Positions 35,257-44,502 of a stretch of 64,000 nt of DNA are shown in pieces. The DNA is taken from assembly GCA_902776475.1 (NCBI GenBank), contig CACYQD010000004.1, positions 1-64,000 of the forward strand. Direction: 5' to 3'. Made by a program: the position numbers and the translations under genes. The first letter of the stretch is position 1. Each line of letters begins with the position of its first letter. A model generated the notes under the pieces. The model had not been told where the DNA came from, searched no databases, and was given only the letters and a program-made list of their open reading frames with translations. Source of the stretch: an uncultured Prevotellaceae bacterium. Lineage in GTDB: Bacteria; Bacteroidota; Bacteroidia; Bacteroidales; Bacteroidaceae.

Positions 35257-36465
35257 ATGTTCAATTTAGACAAATTTATATCAAATAGCGTTACAAAACG
35301 TCCCATCAGCATGTTTTCCACTGACATTGAGGCAAACAAGGAGACGCTGACCCATGAAATCAAAGGCAAGAAGGTATGCATTATTGGAGGTGCTGGTTCT
35401 ATAGGTTCTTCCTTCATCAAGGCAATCCTTCCTTTTGAACCTAAGAGCATTGTTGTTATCGACCTCAACGAGAATGGGCTTGTAGAGTTGGTGCGTGACG
35501 TACGCAGCACTGACGGGCTTTATGTGCCAGACGAATTCCGTTGCTATACCTTGAATTTTGCTGACCCCATCTTTGAACGTATTTTCCGTGAAGAGAAAGG
35601 ATTCGACATCGTGGCCAACTTCTCTGCACACAAGCATGTGCGTTCTGAGAAAGACAAATATTCTGTTCAGGCACTTATAGAAAACAATGACATCAAGGCC
35701 AAGAAGCTGATGGATTTGCTCTGTGTGTATCCCCCAAAACATTTCTTCTGTGTCAGTACGGACAAGGCTGCCAATCCCGTGAATATCATGGGAGCTTCGA
35801 AGCGTATTATGGAAGACTTGGTGATGGCGTACAACAAATATTTCAAGGTGACAACCGCCCGATTTGCAAATGTGGCTTTTAGCAACGGCTCCCTACCCGA
35901 CGGTTGGCTGCACCGCATGCAGAAAAAACAACCGTTAGCTGCGCCTTCAGATGTCAGACGCTATTTTGTTTCTCCCGAAGAGTCTGGACAGATTTGCATG
36001 CTAGCCTGCATCCTCGGCCGTAGTGGGGAAGTTTTCTTTCCCAAACTTGGCGAAGACCAGATGATGACTTTCAGTTCCATCTGCGATGACTTCGTTCGGT
36101 CGGAGGGTTTTGCCAAAAAAGAGTGCGCCAGCGATGAGGAGGCTAAGCACTATGCCCATCAAATGTCGTACGACAATGACACCTACCCTGTTGTTTATTT
36201 CAAAAGCGACACGACTGGCGAAAAAGCCTACGAGGAGTTTTATATCCCTGGTGAGAAAATCGACATGGAACGCTTCTCCACATTAGGTGTAGTAGAACAA
36301 ACGGCCCGCCACGATATGGACGAGATCAACATGTTCTTCAAAAATCTCGAATCCATTTTCGCTCAGGACGACTTCTCCAAAGCCCAGGTGGTGAAAGCCA
36401 TCAAGGAATTCATTCCCAACTTTGAACACGAAGAGAAAGGGAAAAACCTTGACCAGAAAATGTAG
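35257..36465 (+). CDS. Soluble nucleotide-sugar 4,6-dehydratase-like SDR (CapD/FlaA1 family)
   Basis: A 402-residue protein lacking membrane helices. GGAGSIGSS (about 48-56) binds NAD, and the active site STDKAANPVNIMGASKR has Met in the Tyr position of YxxxK, as in 4,6-dehydratases of this family. The HKHVRSEKD segment is also typical. It is the soluble counterpart of the enzyme at 21164 and probably makes a second 4-keto-6-deoxy-HexNAc. It is followed by a Nudix protein and a DegT aminotransferase, which would aminate its product. Resemblance to LegB is noted, but no nonulosonate synthase is present. Confidence 0.83.
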   Translation: MFNLDKFISNSVTKRPISMFSTDIEANKETLTHEIKGKKVCIIGGAGSIGSSFIKAILPFEPKSIVVIDLNENGLVELVRDVRSTDGLYVPDEFRCYTLNFADPIFERIFREEKGFDIVANFSAHKHVRSEKDKYSVQALIENNDIKAKKLMDLLCVYPPKHFFCVSTDKAANPVNIMGASKRIMEDLVMAYNKYFKVTTARFANVAFSNGSLPDGWLHRMQKKQPLAAPSDVRRYFVSPEESGQICMLACILGRSGEVFFPKLGEDQMMTFSSICDDFVRSEGFAKKECASDEEAKHYAHQMSYDNDTYPVVYFKSDTTGEKAYEEFYIPGEKIDMERFSTLGVVEQTARHDMDEINMFFKNLESIFAQDDFSKAQVVKAIKEFIPNFEHEEKGKNLDQKM

Positions 36466-36467
36466 TC

Positions 36468-37013
36468 ATGTGGTTCATCCGTCATAGTGAATATATCTAC
36501 CGTTCTCGCTGGCTGACAGTCAGGAAAGATGCTGTCCAAACCGATAAAGGCGTTGACATCGACGATTTCTATGTATTGGAGTACCCTACCTGGGTCAATG
36601 TTATAGCCATCACCCAAGAAGGGAAATTCATTATCGAGCAACAATACCGACACGGGATTCGACAACAGGTTTTTGAAATCTGTGCTGGAGCTTGCGAATC
36701 TGGAGAAAAACCTATGGATGCTGCCAAACGTGAACTGCTGGAAGAGACTGGTTTTGGTGGCGGGAAATGGTCGCTGATTGGTAAATATGCAGCCAATCCC
36801 AACACGATGAACAACTGGTGCTATTCTTTTTTGGCAGAGGGGGTCTATAGAATCCAAAAGCCACATCAGGAACCAACAGAAAACATTCTAGTGCATCAAC
36901 TGTCAACAAAAGAGGTGCTATCTTTGATGCAGGATGGCAAAATAGCAGAGGGCATTATGCTTGCACCACTGTGGCAATATTATTATGAACATTCTTCATC
37001 TGAAAACACATAA
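36468..37013 (+). CDS. Nudix hydrolase (ADP-sugar pyrophosphatase-like)
   Basis: A 181-residue Nudix protein. The motif is complete: Gly74, Glu80, Arg88-Glu89, Glu92-Glu93 and Gly95. The upstream part (VIAITQEGKFIIEQQYRHG) resembles NudF/ADP-ribose pyrophosphatases, which split nucleotide sugars into sugar phosphate and nucleotide. It lies two bases after the dehydratase gene. In this setting it could release a sugar 1-phosphate from a UDP-sugar so that a different nucleotide is added by the CBS-type nucleotidyltransferase at 43446 (inference). Confidence 0.87.
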   Translation: MWFIRHSEYIYRSRWLTVRKDAVQTDKGVDIDDFYVLEYPTWVNVIAITQEGKFIIEQQYRHGIRQQVFEICAGACESGEKPMDAAKRELLEETGFGGGKWSLIGKYAANPNTMNNWCYSFLAEGVYRIQKPHQEPTENILVHQLSTKEVLSLMQDGKIAEGIMLAPLWQYYYEHSSSENT

Positions 37014-37016
37014 ATC

Positions 37017-38156
37017 ATGGCATACAAAATTCCTTTATTTAATCTTAATTTTGACGAACGTGAGGCGCAAGCCGCATACGACACCATCAAGTCGGGCTGG
37101 ATATCGACTGGACCGAAAAACGCTGAGCTTGAGCAAATGTTCAAAGATATGTGGAACGTAAAATATGCAGTAAGCATGACCAACTGCACCGATGCCCTGC
37201 ATGTGTGCTGCATCGTATGTGGCTTTGGCCCTGGAGATGAGGTGATTTGTCCTTCGCTCACCTTCGCCGCCTCATGTAACTGTATCCGCTATGTGGGTGC
37301 CACACCGGTTTTCGCCGACATCATCGGCCCTGAAGATATAAACATTGACCCCAAGGATATTGAAGCCAAAATCACGCCACGTACCAAAGGTATCGTTGTT
37401 GTCCATATGGCAGGATTCCCCGCACACATGGATGAAATCATGGCCATTGCCAAGAAACACAACCTCAAGGTGGTGGAAGACGCTTGCCATGGTCCGTTAT
37501 CTGAATACAAAGGCAAAAAGCTCGGTACCATCGGCGACTGCGCCGCCTTCAGTTTCTTCTCCAACAAAAACATCTCCACGGGCGAAGGTGGCATGTTCAT
37601 CACAAACAACGAGGAAATGGAGAAGGCGGCACGCCTCATACGTTCTCACGGCATGAGCACCATGAGTTACCAACGCGCCAGCGGTCACGCCACTGAGTAC
37701 GACATCACCTGCCTGGGCTATAATTTCCGTATGGATGACATCCGCGCCTCCATTGCCATTGAGCAGTTGAAAAAACTGCCGGGCGATTTGGAGCGCAGGT
37801 TGGAGGTCAGAAAAAGGTATGTGGAGCAACTGTCAGACATCCCCCAGATAGCCATCCCCTTCGCAGACAACAAAGAGTTTGTGAGCAACTACATCATGCC
37901 TATTGTATTGCTCAACTCCACCCGTCAGAGGCGCAACAAGATCAGGGAGTTCATACATTCAGCCGGCATACAGACCAGTGTCCACTACCCTGCAGTGCAT
38001 CATTTTTCCACTTTTGAGGAACTTGGTGCAGTATTGCCCCAAACAGACTATGTCACCAACAATGAAATTACCCTTCCCATGTATGCCGCTCTAATTGACG
38101 AGCAGATTGATTATATTTGCGAAACTGTCAAAAAGGCGGTAAAAGAAATTGAGTAA
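37017..38156 (+). CDS. DegT/DnrJ/EryC1 PLP aminotransferase, third copy
   Basis: A 379-residue sugar aminotransferase. The PLP Lys is in SFFSNKNISTGEGGM and the Asp in VEDACHGPLSEY. Its start, three bases after the Nudix gene, and the dehydratase two genes upstream suggest a dedicated dehydratase-aminotransferase pair. The amino group it adds is a plausible acceptor for the ATP-grasp ligase and acyltransferase that follow. The AT-rich gap 38157-38264 holds nothing recognisable. Confidence 0.87.
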   Translation: MAYKIPLFNLNFDEREAQAAYDTIKSGWISTGPKNAELEQMFKDMWNVKYAVSMTNCTDALHVCCIVCGFGPGDEVICPSLTFAASCNCIRYVGATPVFADIIGPEDINIDPKDIEAKITPRTKGIVVVHMAGFPAHMDEIMAIAKKHNLKVVEDACHGPLSEYKGKKLGTIGDCAAFSFFSNKNISTGEGGMFITNNEEMEKAARLIRSHGMSTMSYQRASGHATEYDITCLGYNFRMDDIRASIAIEQLKKLPGDLERRLEVRKRYVEQLSDIPQIAIPFADNKEFVSNYIMPIVLLNSTRQRRNKIREFIHSAGIQTSVHYPAVHHFSTFEELGAVLPQTDYVTNNEITLPMYAALIDEQIDYICETVKKAVKEIE

Positions 38157-38264
38157 CATATAATGCCTGTTAATCGACCATATAATTGATCATTAATTGC
38201 CAGAAAATTATTAATAAATAATTAATGTCCCATTAAATGGTAATTAATTTGAAAATAAAGAAGA

Positions 38265-39449
38265 ATGAAAGATAGGAAGTCAATTCTAATCTTTGGTGTA
38301 GGCACATTGCAGCAATCCCTCATCCGCAGAGCCAAACAAATGGGACTCTTCACAGTGGGCATTGACCCATTGGAAGATGCCGCTTGCCGCGAGGAGGTGG
38401 ATGCCTATGAGGTGATCGGCGGTCAGGATTATGAGGGCACATGTGCAGTCGTAGAGAAATACGGCATTGATGCAATCATCACTACCGCCACGGACAAGCC
38501 TCTTGTAATGATGGCTCGAATAGCTGAGAAGTATGGATTTCCGTTCTTTTCTGTAGAGACCGCTCAGTGGAGCACTGACAAGTTCCAAATGAAACAGCGA
38601 TTCATAGAATGGGGAGTTCCTTGTGCAAAAGGCCGCTTGGTGAAATCTGTGAGCGAATTAGAAGACTTCGAGTATCCTGTTATCATTAAGCCAAGGGACA
38701 GTTCGGGTAGCCGTGGAGTTAAGCTCTGCCGCAGCAAAGAGGAGTTAGAGGCTTCCATAAATGAAGCCTTTGAGGTATCTAAACTGGACACTGTTCTTGT
38801 TGAAGAATTCATTGAGGGCCCAGAGTATAGCATAGAAGGTTTGCATCACGATGGCGAGTCAGAGGTTATTCAATTCACGGAAAAGAAGACAACTGAGTTC
38901 CCTTATAATGTGGAGCTTGGGCATATCCAGCCTGCCAACATCAGCAAGGAGAACAAACAAAAGATTCGTGAGATAGTATCCAATATAGGCAAGGCTCTTA
39001 ACTTCGTTAACTGCCCATCTCATACTGAGTTAAAGATAAACGAACGTGGGATTTATGTAATCGAAAGCAGCCCGCGTTTGGGTGGCGACTATATTACTTC
39101 AACCTTAACGCCCTTGTCAACAGGCGTTAACCTAGAAGATCAATTGCTTCATATTGCCCTCGGAGAAAAGATTGAGATAAAATCACAGCAAGTACAGTAC
39201 TCTGGTGTGCGTTTCTTTGCCTTTAAAGAAGGACTAAAGATTATGCATGTGCCTGATAGTGATTTCGTAAAAGGGTGGCCACATGTGGTGGATTTTTCCT
39301 TTGCTCTGAAAGAAGGAGATATTGTAAACCGCATCACTTCGAGTCTTAATCGTTACGGTCAGCTTGTTCTTCAGGCAGGAAACAGGGCTGCAATAGAAGA
39401 AGCTTTTAATAAATACGTAAGTATTATTGAAGAAGAGTGTTTAATGTAA
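38265..39449 (+). CDS. ATP-grasp ligase 3
   Basis: A 394-residue ATP-grasp protein. It begins SILIFGVGTLQQSLI, has the VIIKPRDSSGSRGV lysine loop, VEEFIEGPEYSIEG hinge and the metal-binding VIESSPRLGGD. Overall it resembles the first ATP-grasp of the locus and carnosine-synthase-like ligases. It sits between the third DegT aminotransferase and a beta-helix acyltransferase, so two alternative ways of acylating an amino sugar appear side by side. The carboxylate substrate is unknown. Confidence 0.85.
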   Translation: MKDRKSILIFGVGTLQQSLIRRAKQMGLFTVGIDPLEDAACREEVDAYEVIGGQDYEGTCAVVEKYGIDAIITTATDKPLVMMARIAEKYGFPFFSVETAQWSTDKFQMKQRFIEWGVPCAKGRLVKSVSELEDFEYPVIIKPRDSSGSRGVKLCRSKEELEASINEAFEVSKLDTVLVEEFIEGPEYSIEGLHHDGESEVIQFTEKKTTEFPYNVELGHIQPANISKENKQKIREIVSNIGKALNFVNCPSHTELKINERGIYVIESSPRLGGDYITSTLTPLSTGVNLEDQLLHIALGEKIEIKSQQVQYSGVRFFAFKEGLKIMHVPDSDFVKGWPHVVDFSFALKEGDIVNRITSSLNRYGQLVLQAGNRAAIEEAFNKYVSIIEEECLM

Positions 39450-39466
39450 AATTATAGATTACAATT

Positions 39467-40051
39467 ATGGCAAGTATTGACTATATCGAGTTTCTGGGAG
39501 AAAATAATCGCCCAAGGTTAAAGTATTGCGGGGAACACGTGATTTTAAATGCTATGTGTAAGATTATGCGAGCAGAGAATATGGAAATCGACGATTATAG
39601 TCGAATTCTTGATTTCGCTTATATTGATGCTGGAAAGTTATTGCGCATAGGAAAGTATAGCATTATAACGTGGCATTGCCTGATAGAAGGAGGAGCCCAG
39701 TGTTTTATCGGGGACCGTGTGTTTATAGGCCCAGGAACAAAGCTGTTGACATCCACCTATAAATTCAACGGATATTATACTAATGAGTTTCTTCCTGAAG
39801 AAACGAGAGCTACACTATATGGCGACATTACTTTATGTGATGATGCTTATATTGGGGCAAATAGTGTAATCATGCCAGGTGTCACTATTGGAGAAGGTGC
39901 ACTTGTAGGTTCAAATGCTTTCGTAAATAAAGATTTGGATCCTTGGGGTATTTATGTCGGTTCTCCTGCAAAGAAGATTGGTGAACGTCAGAAACCGACA
40001 GACGAGCGTAGAGCAATTATCGAATCAATGGACTGGACAAAACATTTTTAA
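39467..40051 (+). CDS. Left-handed beta-helix acyltransferase
   Basis: A 194-residue hexapeptide-repeat acyltransferase: LLRIGKYSIITWHCLIEGGAQCFIG, then DAYIGANSVIMPGVTIGEGALVGSNAFVN and the final GIYVGSPAKKIG, as in WbbJ/maltose O-acetyltransferase-like enzymes. The next gene, one base later, is a crotonase, followed by a 3-hydroxyacyl-CoA dehydrogenase and a thiolase. That makes it the best candidate to transfer a hydroxyacyl group made by those enzymes to an amino sugar (inference). Confidence 0.8.
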   Translation: MASIDYIEFLGENNRPRLKYCGEHVILNAMCKIMRAENMEIDDYSRILDFAYIDAGKLLRIGKYSIITWHCLIEGGAQCFIGDRVFIGPGTKLLTSTYKFNGYYTNEFLPEETRATLYGDITLCDDAYIGANSVIMPGVTIGEGALVGSNAFVNKDLDPWGIYVGSPAKKIGERQKPTDERRAIIESMDWTKHF

Positions 40052-40052
40052 T

Positions 40053-40814
40053 ATGTCCGTACTAGTAGAGCATTTATCAAAACATGTTGGGCTTATTCTG
40101 ATTAGTAAGCTTCAAACACTGAACGCTTTAAGTTCAGAGGTGTTGAATGATTTATCATCCGCAATAGAGAATCTTAAAGCAGATGTAGACCTTCGAGTGA
40201 TAATCATTTCAGGAGCTGGAAAAGCATTTGTAGCAGGCGCTGACATATCCGAAATGAAAGATATGACGGAGAAGGAGGCATGCGACTATGCTCTATTAGG
40301 AGCTAAACTCTTTCAGAAAATAGAGTTTTTAGATAAAGTAACCATAGCTGCCATCAACGGCTATGCCCTTGGTGGTGGCTGTGAGTTAGCCATGGCTTGC
40401 GATATTCGTATAGCTTCAGAAAATGCAAAGTTTGGGCAACCCGAAGTCGGATTGGGTATAACAACTGGTTTTTCCGGTATTCGCAGGATGACAGAGATAG
40501 TAGGGGAAGCAAAAGCCAAAGAATACATCTTTAGCGGACGATTGTTCGATGCCTACGAAGCTGAGAATATAGGTCTTGTAAATAAGGTGGTATGCCCAGA
40601 ATCCTTGATGGAAGAAGCAAAAAAAATGGCAGATGAAATTGCCAGCCAGTCATTCAATGCAGTTATTACCAGCAAAAAAGTTATGAATGTACTGAAGACA
40701 GATGTGGATGAAAAAGTAAAATATCAGTCCGAATGTTTTGCTGACTGTTTTAACCATAGAGATCAAAAGATAGGAATGGAAGCATTCATGAATAAGGAGA
40801 AACCATTCTTCTAA
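40053..40814 (+). CDS. Enoyl-CoA hydratase/isomerase (crotonase) family protein
   Basis: A 253-residue crotonase. The oxyanion-hole segments are GAGKAFVAGADI (54-65) and NGYALGGGCE (102-111). Both catalytic Glu residues of true hydratases are present, Glu111 and Glu131, with the normal 20-residue spacing. It would interconvert an enoyl-CoA and a 3-hydroxyacyl-CoA. The ATG at 40053 is chosen because upstream codons lie within the acyltransferase gene. Similar enzymes are known in sugar modification, for example in the B. anthracis anthrose operon. Confidence 0.9.
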   Translation: MSVLVEHLSKHVGLILISKLQTLNALSSEVLNDLSSAIENLKADVDLRVIIISGAGKAFVAGADISEMKDMTEKEACDYALLGAKLFQKIEFLDKVTIAAINGYALGGGCELAMACDIRIASENAKFGQPEVGLGITTGFSGIRRMTEIVGEAKAKEYIFSGRLFDAYEAENIGLVNKVVCPESLMEEAKKMADEIASQSFNAVITSKKVMNVLKTDVDEKVKYQSECFADCFNHRDQKIGMEAFMNKEKPFF

Positions 40815-40847
40815 TTTTGTAAGAACTAAGAAACAAAATAGACATAT

Positions 40848-42155
40848 ATGATCAATCCAGGAACCGTCACCGTGGTAGGAGCCAACGGGACCATGGGTGC
40901 TAACGTGTCGGCCATTTTTGCATCCTTCGGGAATGCCAGGGTGTATATGGTTAGCCGAGACAAAGAAAAGTCGAAGATAGCCGCCATACGGGCAGGCAAG
41001 TCAGTAAAGGCAGATGCCATTACGGCCAACCTGATAGCTGCAGACTATTCGATGTTGGCAGACTGTGTGAAAGCATCCGATCTGGTATTTGAGAGTGCCG
41101 CAGAGAATCTTGATCTCAAGATAGAGATACACACAAAGATAGGACAGAGTCTTAAGAAGGGGGCAGTGGCCTGCACCGGTTCTTCGGGTCTCTCCATTAC
41201 AAGGCTGGCAGAATGCTATCCTGTGGAGACCAGAAGTCAGTTCTTTGGTGTACACATGTTCAACCCTCCGTATCAACTCACGCTTTGTGAGTTGACGGCA
41301 TCACCTTACAGTGATATGCAGATGTACGCAGGGTTGAAGGAATATCTGACCAACACCCTGTTCCGCATGGTAGCAGAGAGCAAAGACCTACCTGCCTTTC
41401 TAGGCAACCGCATTGGTTTCTACGTGATGAACGAGGCCTTGCAGTATGCAGAGCGGTATCAGGACAATGGTGGCATTGACTACATTGACAGCCTGCTTGG
41501 CCCGTTCACGGGCCGAACCATGCCGCCCATCACTACGGCAGACTTTGTAGGACTGGACGTGCATAAAGCCATTGTGGACAACATCTACAAGAATACCAAC
41601 GATTACGTTCACAACAAGTTCATCCTGCCCGAGTATGTGCAGAAACTGATTGATCAAAAGAAACTGGGACGTAAGAGTGGTGAGGGTCTGTATAAACTCA
41701 TCAAAAACGACAGTGGCGACAAACGCATGATGGTGTATGACATCAAAACTGGACTATATCGAGATGTGATCAAATACTCATTCCCCTTTGCCTTACGCAT
41801 GAAGGCTTTCCTTAGAGATGGTGATTATGATGATGCTATTAAGGAATTAATTGGCAATAGGAGCCAAGAGGCTGATATCAGTTTAAGATTCTTGTTACGT
41901 TATATCGTATATTCGCTCTATACTGCCGAACATGTAGGATACGACTTGCGTGTGGCTGACGATGTAATGGCTACAGGCTTTACATGGTGTCCTCCCTTTG
42001 CAATGATGGAAGCTTTTACACGGGTTTGTGATTTGGGCGCGCTGATGAAGGAAAGATTGAAGCCAGAGATTATAGGAAATGTGGATATTGACCACATTAT
42101 TGCTGAACAGATTAAGAGTAAGTACGACTATAGGATTTATTTCAAAGCAAAATAA
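40848..42155 (+). CDS. 3-hydroxyacyl-CoA dehydrogenase family protein
   Basis: A 435-residue NAD(P)-dependent enzyme. The Rossmann loop is VVGANGTMGANV (9-20) and the family's catalytic His region is in QFFGVHMFNPPYQ; AFLGNRIGFYVMN marks the start of the C-terminal domain. It oxidises or reduces a 3-hydroxyacyl-CoA. It is longer than single-domain 3-hydroxybutyryl-CoA dehydrogenases (about 280), with an extra C-terminal helical part as in the FadB/FadJ family. It lies between the crotonase and thiolase genes. Confidence 0.87.
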   Translation: MINPGTVTVVGANGTMGANVSAIFASFGNARVYMVSRDKEKSKIAAIRAGKSVKADAITANLIAADYSMLADCVKASDLVFESAAENLDLKIEIHTKIGQSLKKGAVACTGSSGLSITRLAECYPVETRSQFFGVHMFNPPYQLTLCELTASPYSDMQMYAGLKEYLTNTLFRMVAESKDLPAFLGNRIGFYVMNEALQYAERYQDNGGIDYIDSLLGPFTGRTMPPITTADFVGLDVHKAIVDNIYKNTNDYVHNKFILPEYVQKLIDQKKLGRKSGEGLYKLIKNDSGDKRMMVYDIKTGLYRDVIKYSFPFALRMKAFLRDGDYDDAIKELIGNRSQEADISLRFLLRYIVYSLYTAEHVGYDLRVADDVMATGFTWCPPFAMMEAFTRVCDLGALMKERLKPEIIGNVDIDHIIAEQIKSKYDYRIYFKAK

Positions 42156-42164
42156 GTGAGCACT

Positions 42165-43412
42165 ATGCAGAAGAAAATCTACATTATGGGTGGTGCTCAG
42201 ACAGACTTTGAGCGCAACTGGACAAAAGAGGGCAAGAACATGATTGCCCTGTTGAAAGAGGCTGTTGAAGACGGTTTCAAGGACGCAGAATTCACCATGG
42301 ATGAGATGGTGAGACTGAACAAAGAGAACCGTGTAGCTGCTTTTGTGGGCAACTTCATTGCAGAACAGTACATCAGCCAAGGACACTTGGGCGCGTTCCT
42401 GACAGAGGTGAATCCTGCTTTCTATGGCGTACCAAGTGCCAGATACGAAGCCGCTTGTGCTTCCAGCTCTGTTGCACTTGATGCTGCCATTACCAAGATT
42501 GAGGCAGACGAGTATGACGTGTGCATTGTTGTTGGCTGGGAGATTATGAAGAGCGTGGACAGCAAGAAGGGTGGTGACATCCTGGGCCGTGCTGCATACT
42601 ACGAGAAAGAAGGCAAGGGCGTTGATCTGCCTTTCCCCAAACTCTTTGGACGCTTGGCAGATGCCACTATTGAGAAGTATGGTCTGGATCAGGAACGCTA
42701 TCTGAATGCTCTGGCCAAGATTAGTTGCATCAACTATGCTAATGCCAAACGTAATCCGCTGGCTCAGACCCGTAAGTGGTTTATGAGCTATGAGGAGGCC
42801 ACACACCGTGGAACAGAAAGTAACCCCAATGTGGGTGGACTCTTGGGCGTATCCGACTGCTCACAGGTAACTGATGGTGCAGCTGTGGTTGTTCTTTGCT
42901 CAGAGAAATATGCCCAGGAGAAGGGCATGAAAGACAAAGCCTTTGTGAAAGGCTATGGTCACCGTACAGCACCTCTGCTCTTTGACAAGAAGATGGCAGA
43001 CAACGCCAAGAGCGAGCATGTACTACCTTGGACACATCAGGCTTGCTTGGATGCTTACAAACGTGCCGGACTGACCGTGAATGATATTGATGTGTTTGAA
43101 ACCCACGACTGCTTTAGCAGCTCTGAGTTTGCTGCCATCTCTGCCTTTGGCATTGCAGAACCAGGTAAGGAGTGTGAAGCTGTGGAGAATGGTGTTATTG
43201 CCTTTGATGGAGCCAAGCCTATTAACCCATCCGGTGGTCTGATTGGTTGCGGTCATCCAGTGGGCGCATCTGGTGCCAGAATGTTTGTTGACTTGTATAA
43301 GCAGGTGACAGGAAAGGCTGGGCGCTATCAGGTTGCAGGTGCTAAGAATGGCATGATGCTGAATATTGGTGGTAGTGCTACGACGAATTATGTGTTTATA
43401 ATTGGGAAATAG
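42165..43412 (+). CDS. Thiolase family protein (SCP2-like)
   Basis: A 415-residue thiolase. The nucleophile is Cys98 in [10 protein letters not shown] and the C-terminal His/Cys site is [18 protein letters not shown] precedes it as usual. The QTDFERNW start and CASSS motif are closer to the SCP-x/acetyl-CoA acetyltransferase-like group than to FadA. The reaction would be condensation of two acyl-CoAs or cleavage of a 3-ketoacyl-CoA. A GTG at 42156 is an alternative start. With the dehydrogenase it could make 3-hydroxybutyryl-CoA from acetyl-CoA. Confidence 0.88.
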   Translation: MQKKIYIMGGAQTDFERNWTKEGKNMIALLKEAVEDGFKDAEFTMDEMVRLNKENRVAAFVGNFIAEQYISQGHLGAFLTEVNPAFYGVPSARYEAACASSSVALDAAITKIEADEYDVCIVVGWEIMKSVDSKKGGDILGRAAYYEKEGKGVDLPFPKLFGRLADATIEKYGLDQERYLNALAKISCINYANAKRNPLAQTRKWFMSYEEATHRGTESNPNVGGLLGVSDCSQVTDGAAVVVLCSEKYAQEKGMKDKAFVKGYGHRTAPLLFDKKMADNAKSEHVLPWTHQACLDAYKRAGLTVNDIDVFETHDCFSSSEFAAISAFGIAEPGKECEAVENGVIAFDGAKPINPSGGLIGCGHPVGASGARMFVDLYKQVTGKAGRYQVAGAKNGMMLNIGGSATTNYVFIIGK

Positions 43413-43445
43413 TTTCTAATAGCAACGACTTAGAACTTCATTGAG

Positions 43446-44501
43446 ATGATAGAAATAATCAAGGAACGCATTATTGCTCCTGAATCATCGTTATTAGATG
43501 CGATGAAACAAATGGATGAAGCAAAGGTCAAAACTCTCTTAGTGTTTGAAAAAGAGCATTTTGAGGGCATTATAACTATTGGCGACATACAAAGAGCTAT
43601 AATAAATAATATTGCTCTGCAGGAACCCTTACTTCGCATTCTAAACAAGAACAAGATATACGGTTATAAGACGGAAAGCGAAGAAATCATCCTAGAGAAG
43701 ATGCGAAAGATGCGTGCAGAGATAATGCCAATCCTTGACGAAAAAGGTGAGTTGGAGAATGTTTGGTTCTGGGATGATTTGTTTAAGAAGACTGGATTCT
43801 CTCAGCGTGAGAAAATAAACTTTCCTGTAGTTATCATGGCAGGGGGGAAAGGCACTCGTTTGAAACCCATTACGAACGTTTTACCCAAACCTCTTGTCCC
43901 TATCGGTGACAAGACCATCTTGGAAACAATTCTTGACCAGTTTGAGGAGATTGGCTGCACAAAGTTTTTTATGTCTATCAACTACAAAGCAGACATGATG
44001 AAATATTATCTCAGCCAGCTTAACCATCAATATGACATTGAATTCTTTGAGGAAGACAAGCCATTAGGAACAATCGGTAGTGTGTCACTGCTTAAAGGAA
44101 AAATCGCCACGCCTTTCTTTGTGAGTAATTGCGATATCATCATCGACCAAGATTATCGTGATGTGTATGACTATCATATCAGTAATAAGAATGAGCTGAC
44201 TATTGTTACAGCAGTAAAGAGTTTAAAGATACCATACGGTGTGATAGAAACTGGTGTAGACGGTTTGATGACAAGTCTTCAAGAAAAACCAGAAATCACC
44301 TATATGATTAATACGGGTGTTTATATTTTGAACCCCGAATGTATTGATGAAATACCAGAAGGAAAATTTTTCCATATCACACACCTGATGGAGAAAATCA
44401 AGATGAAGGGTGGTCGAATAGGCTGTTTCCCTGTCAGTGAGCAGGCATGGAAGGATATGGGTGAATGGAAAGAATATTTAAAAGTAGCAAATATCATTTG
44501 A
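43446..44501 (+). CDS. Sugar nucleotidyltransferase with N-terminal CBS domain pair (PtmE/HddC-like)
   Basis: A 351-residue two-part protein. Residues 1-120 form a CBS pair (VKTLLVFEKEHFEGIITIGDI and EIMPILDEKGELENVWFW). From 127 a nucleotidyltransferase domain begins with VVIMAGGKGTRLKP (128-141), followed by LPKPLVPIGDKTILE and the metal-binding SNCDIII. It makes an NDP-sugar from a sugar 1-phosphate and an NTP. The same layout occurs in Campylobacter PtmE, which makes GDP-glucosamine for legionaminic acid. No NeuB-like synthase is seen here, so the end product must differ. Confidence 0.85.
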   Translation: MIEIIKERIIAPESSLLDAMKQMDEAKVKTLLVFEKEHFEGIITIGDIQRAIINNIALQEPLLRILNKNKIYGYKTESEEIILEKMRKMRAEIMPILDEKGELENVWFWDDLFKKTGFSQREKINFPVVIMAGGKGTRLKPITNVLPKPLVPIGDKTILETILDQFEEIGCTKFFMSINYKADMMKYYLSQLNHQYDIEFFEEDKPLGTIGSVSLLKGKIATPFFVSNCDIIIDQDYRDVYDYHISNKNELTIVTAVKSLKIPYGVIETGVDGLMTSLQEKPEITYMINTGVYILNPECIDEIPEGKFFHITHLMEKIKMKGGRIGCFPVSEQAWKDMGEWKEYLKVANII

Positions 44502-44502
44502 A

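Noticed and set aside
35257..44501. Complete legionaminic or pseudaminic acid pathway
   Set aside because: LegB-, LegC- and PtmE-like enzymes are present, but no NeuB-type synthase, NeuC-type hydrolysing epimerase or CMP-transferase was found in the window.
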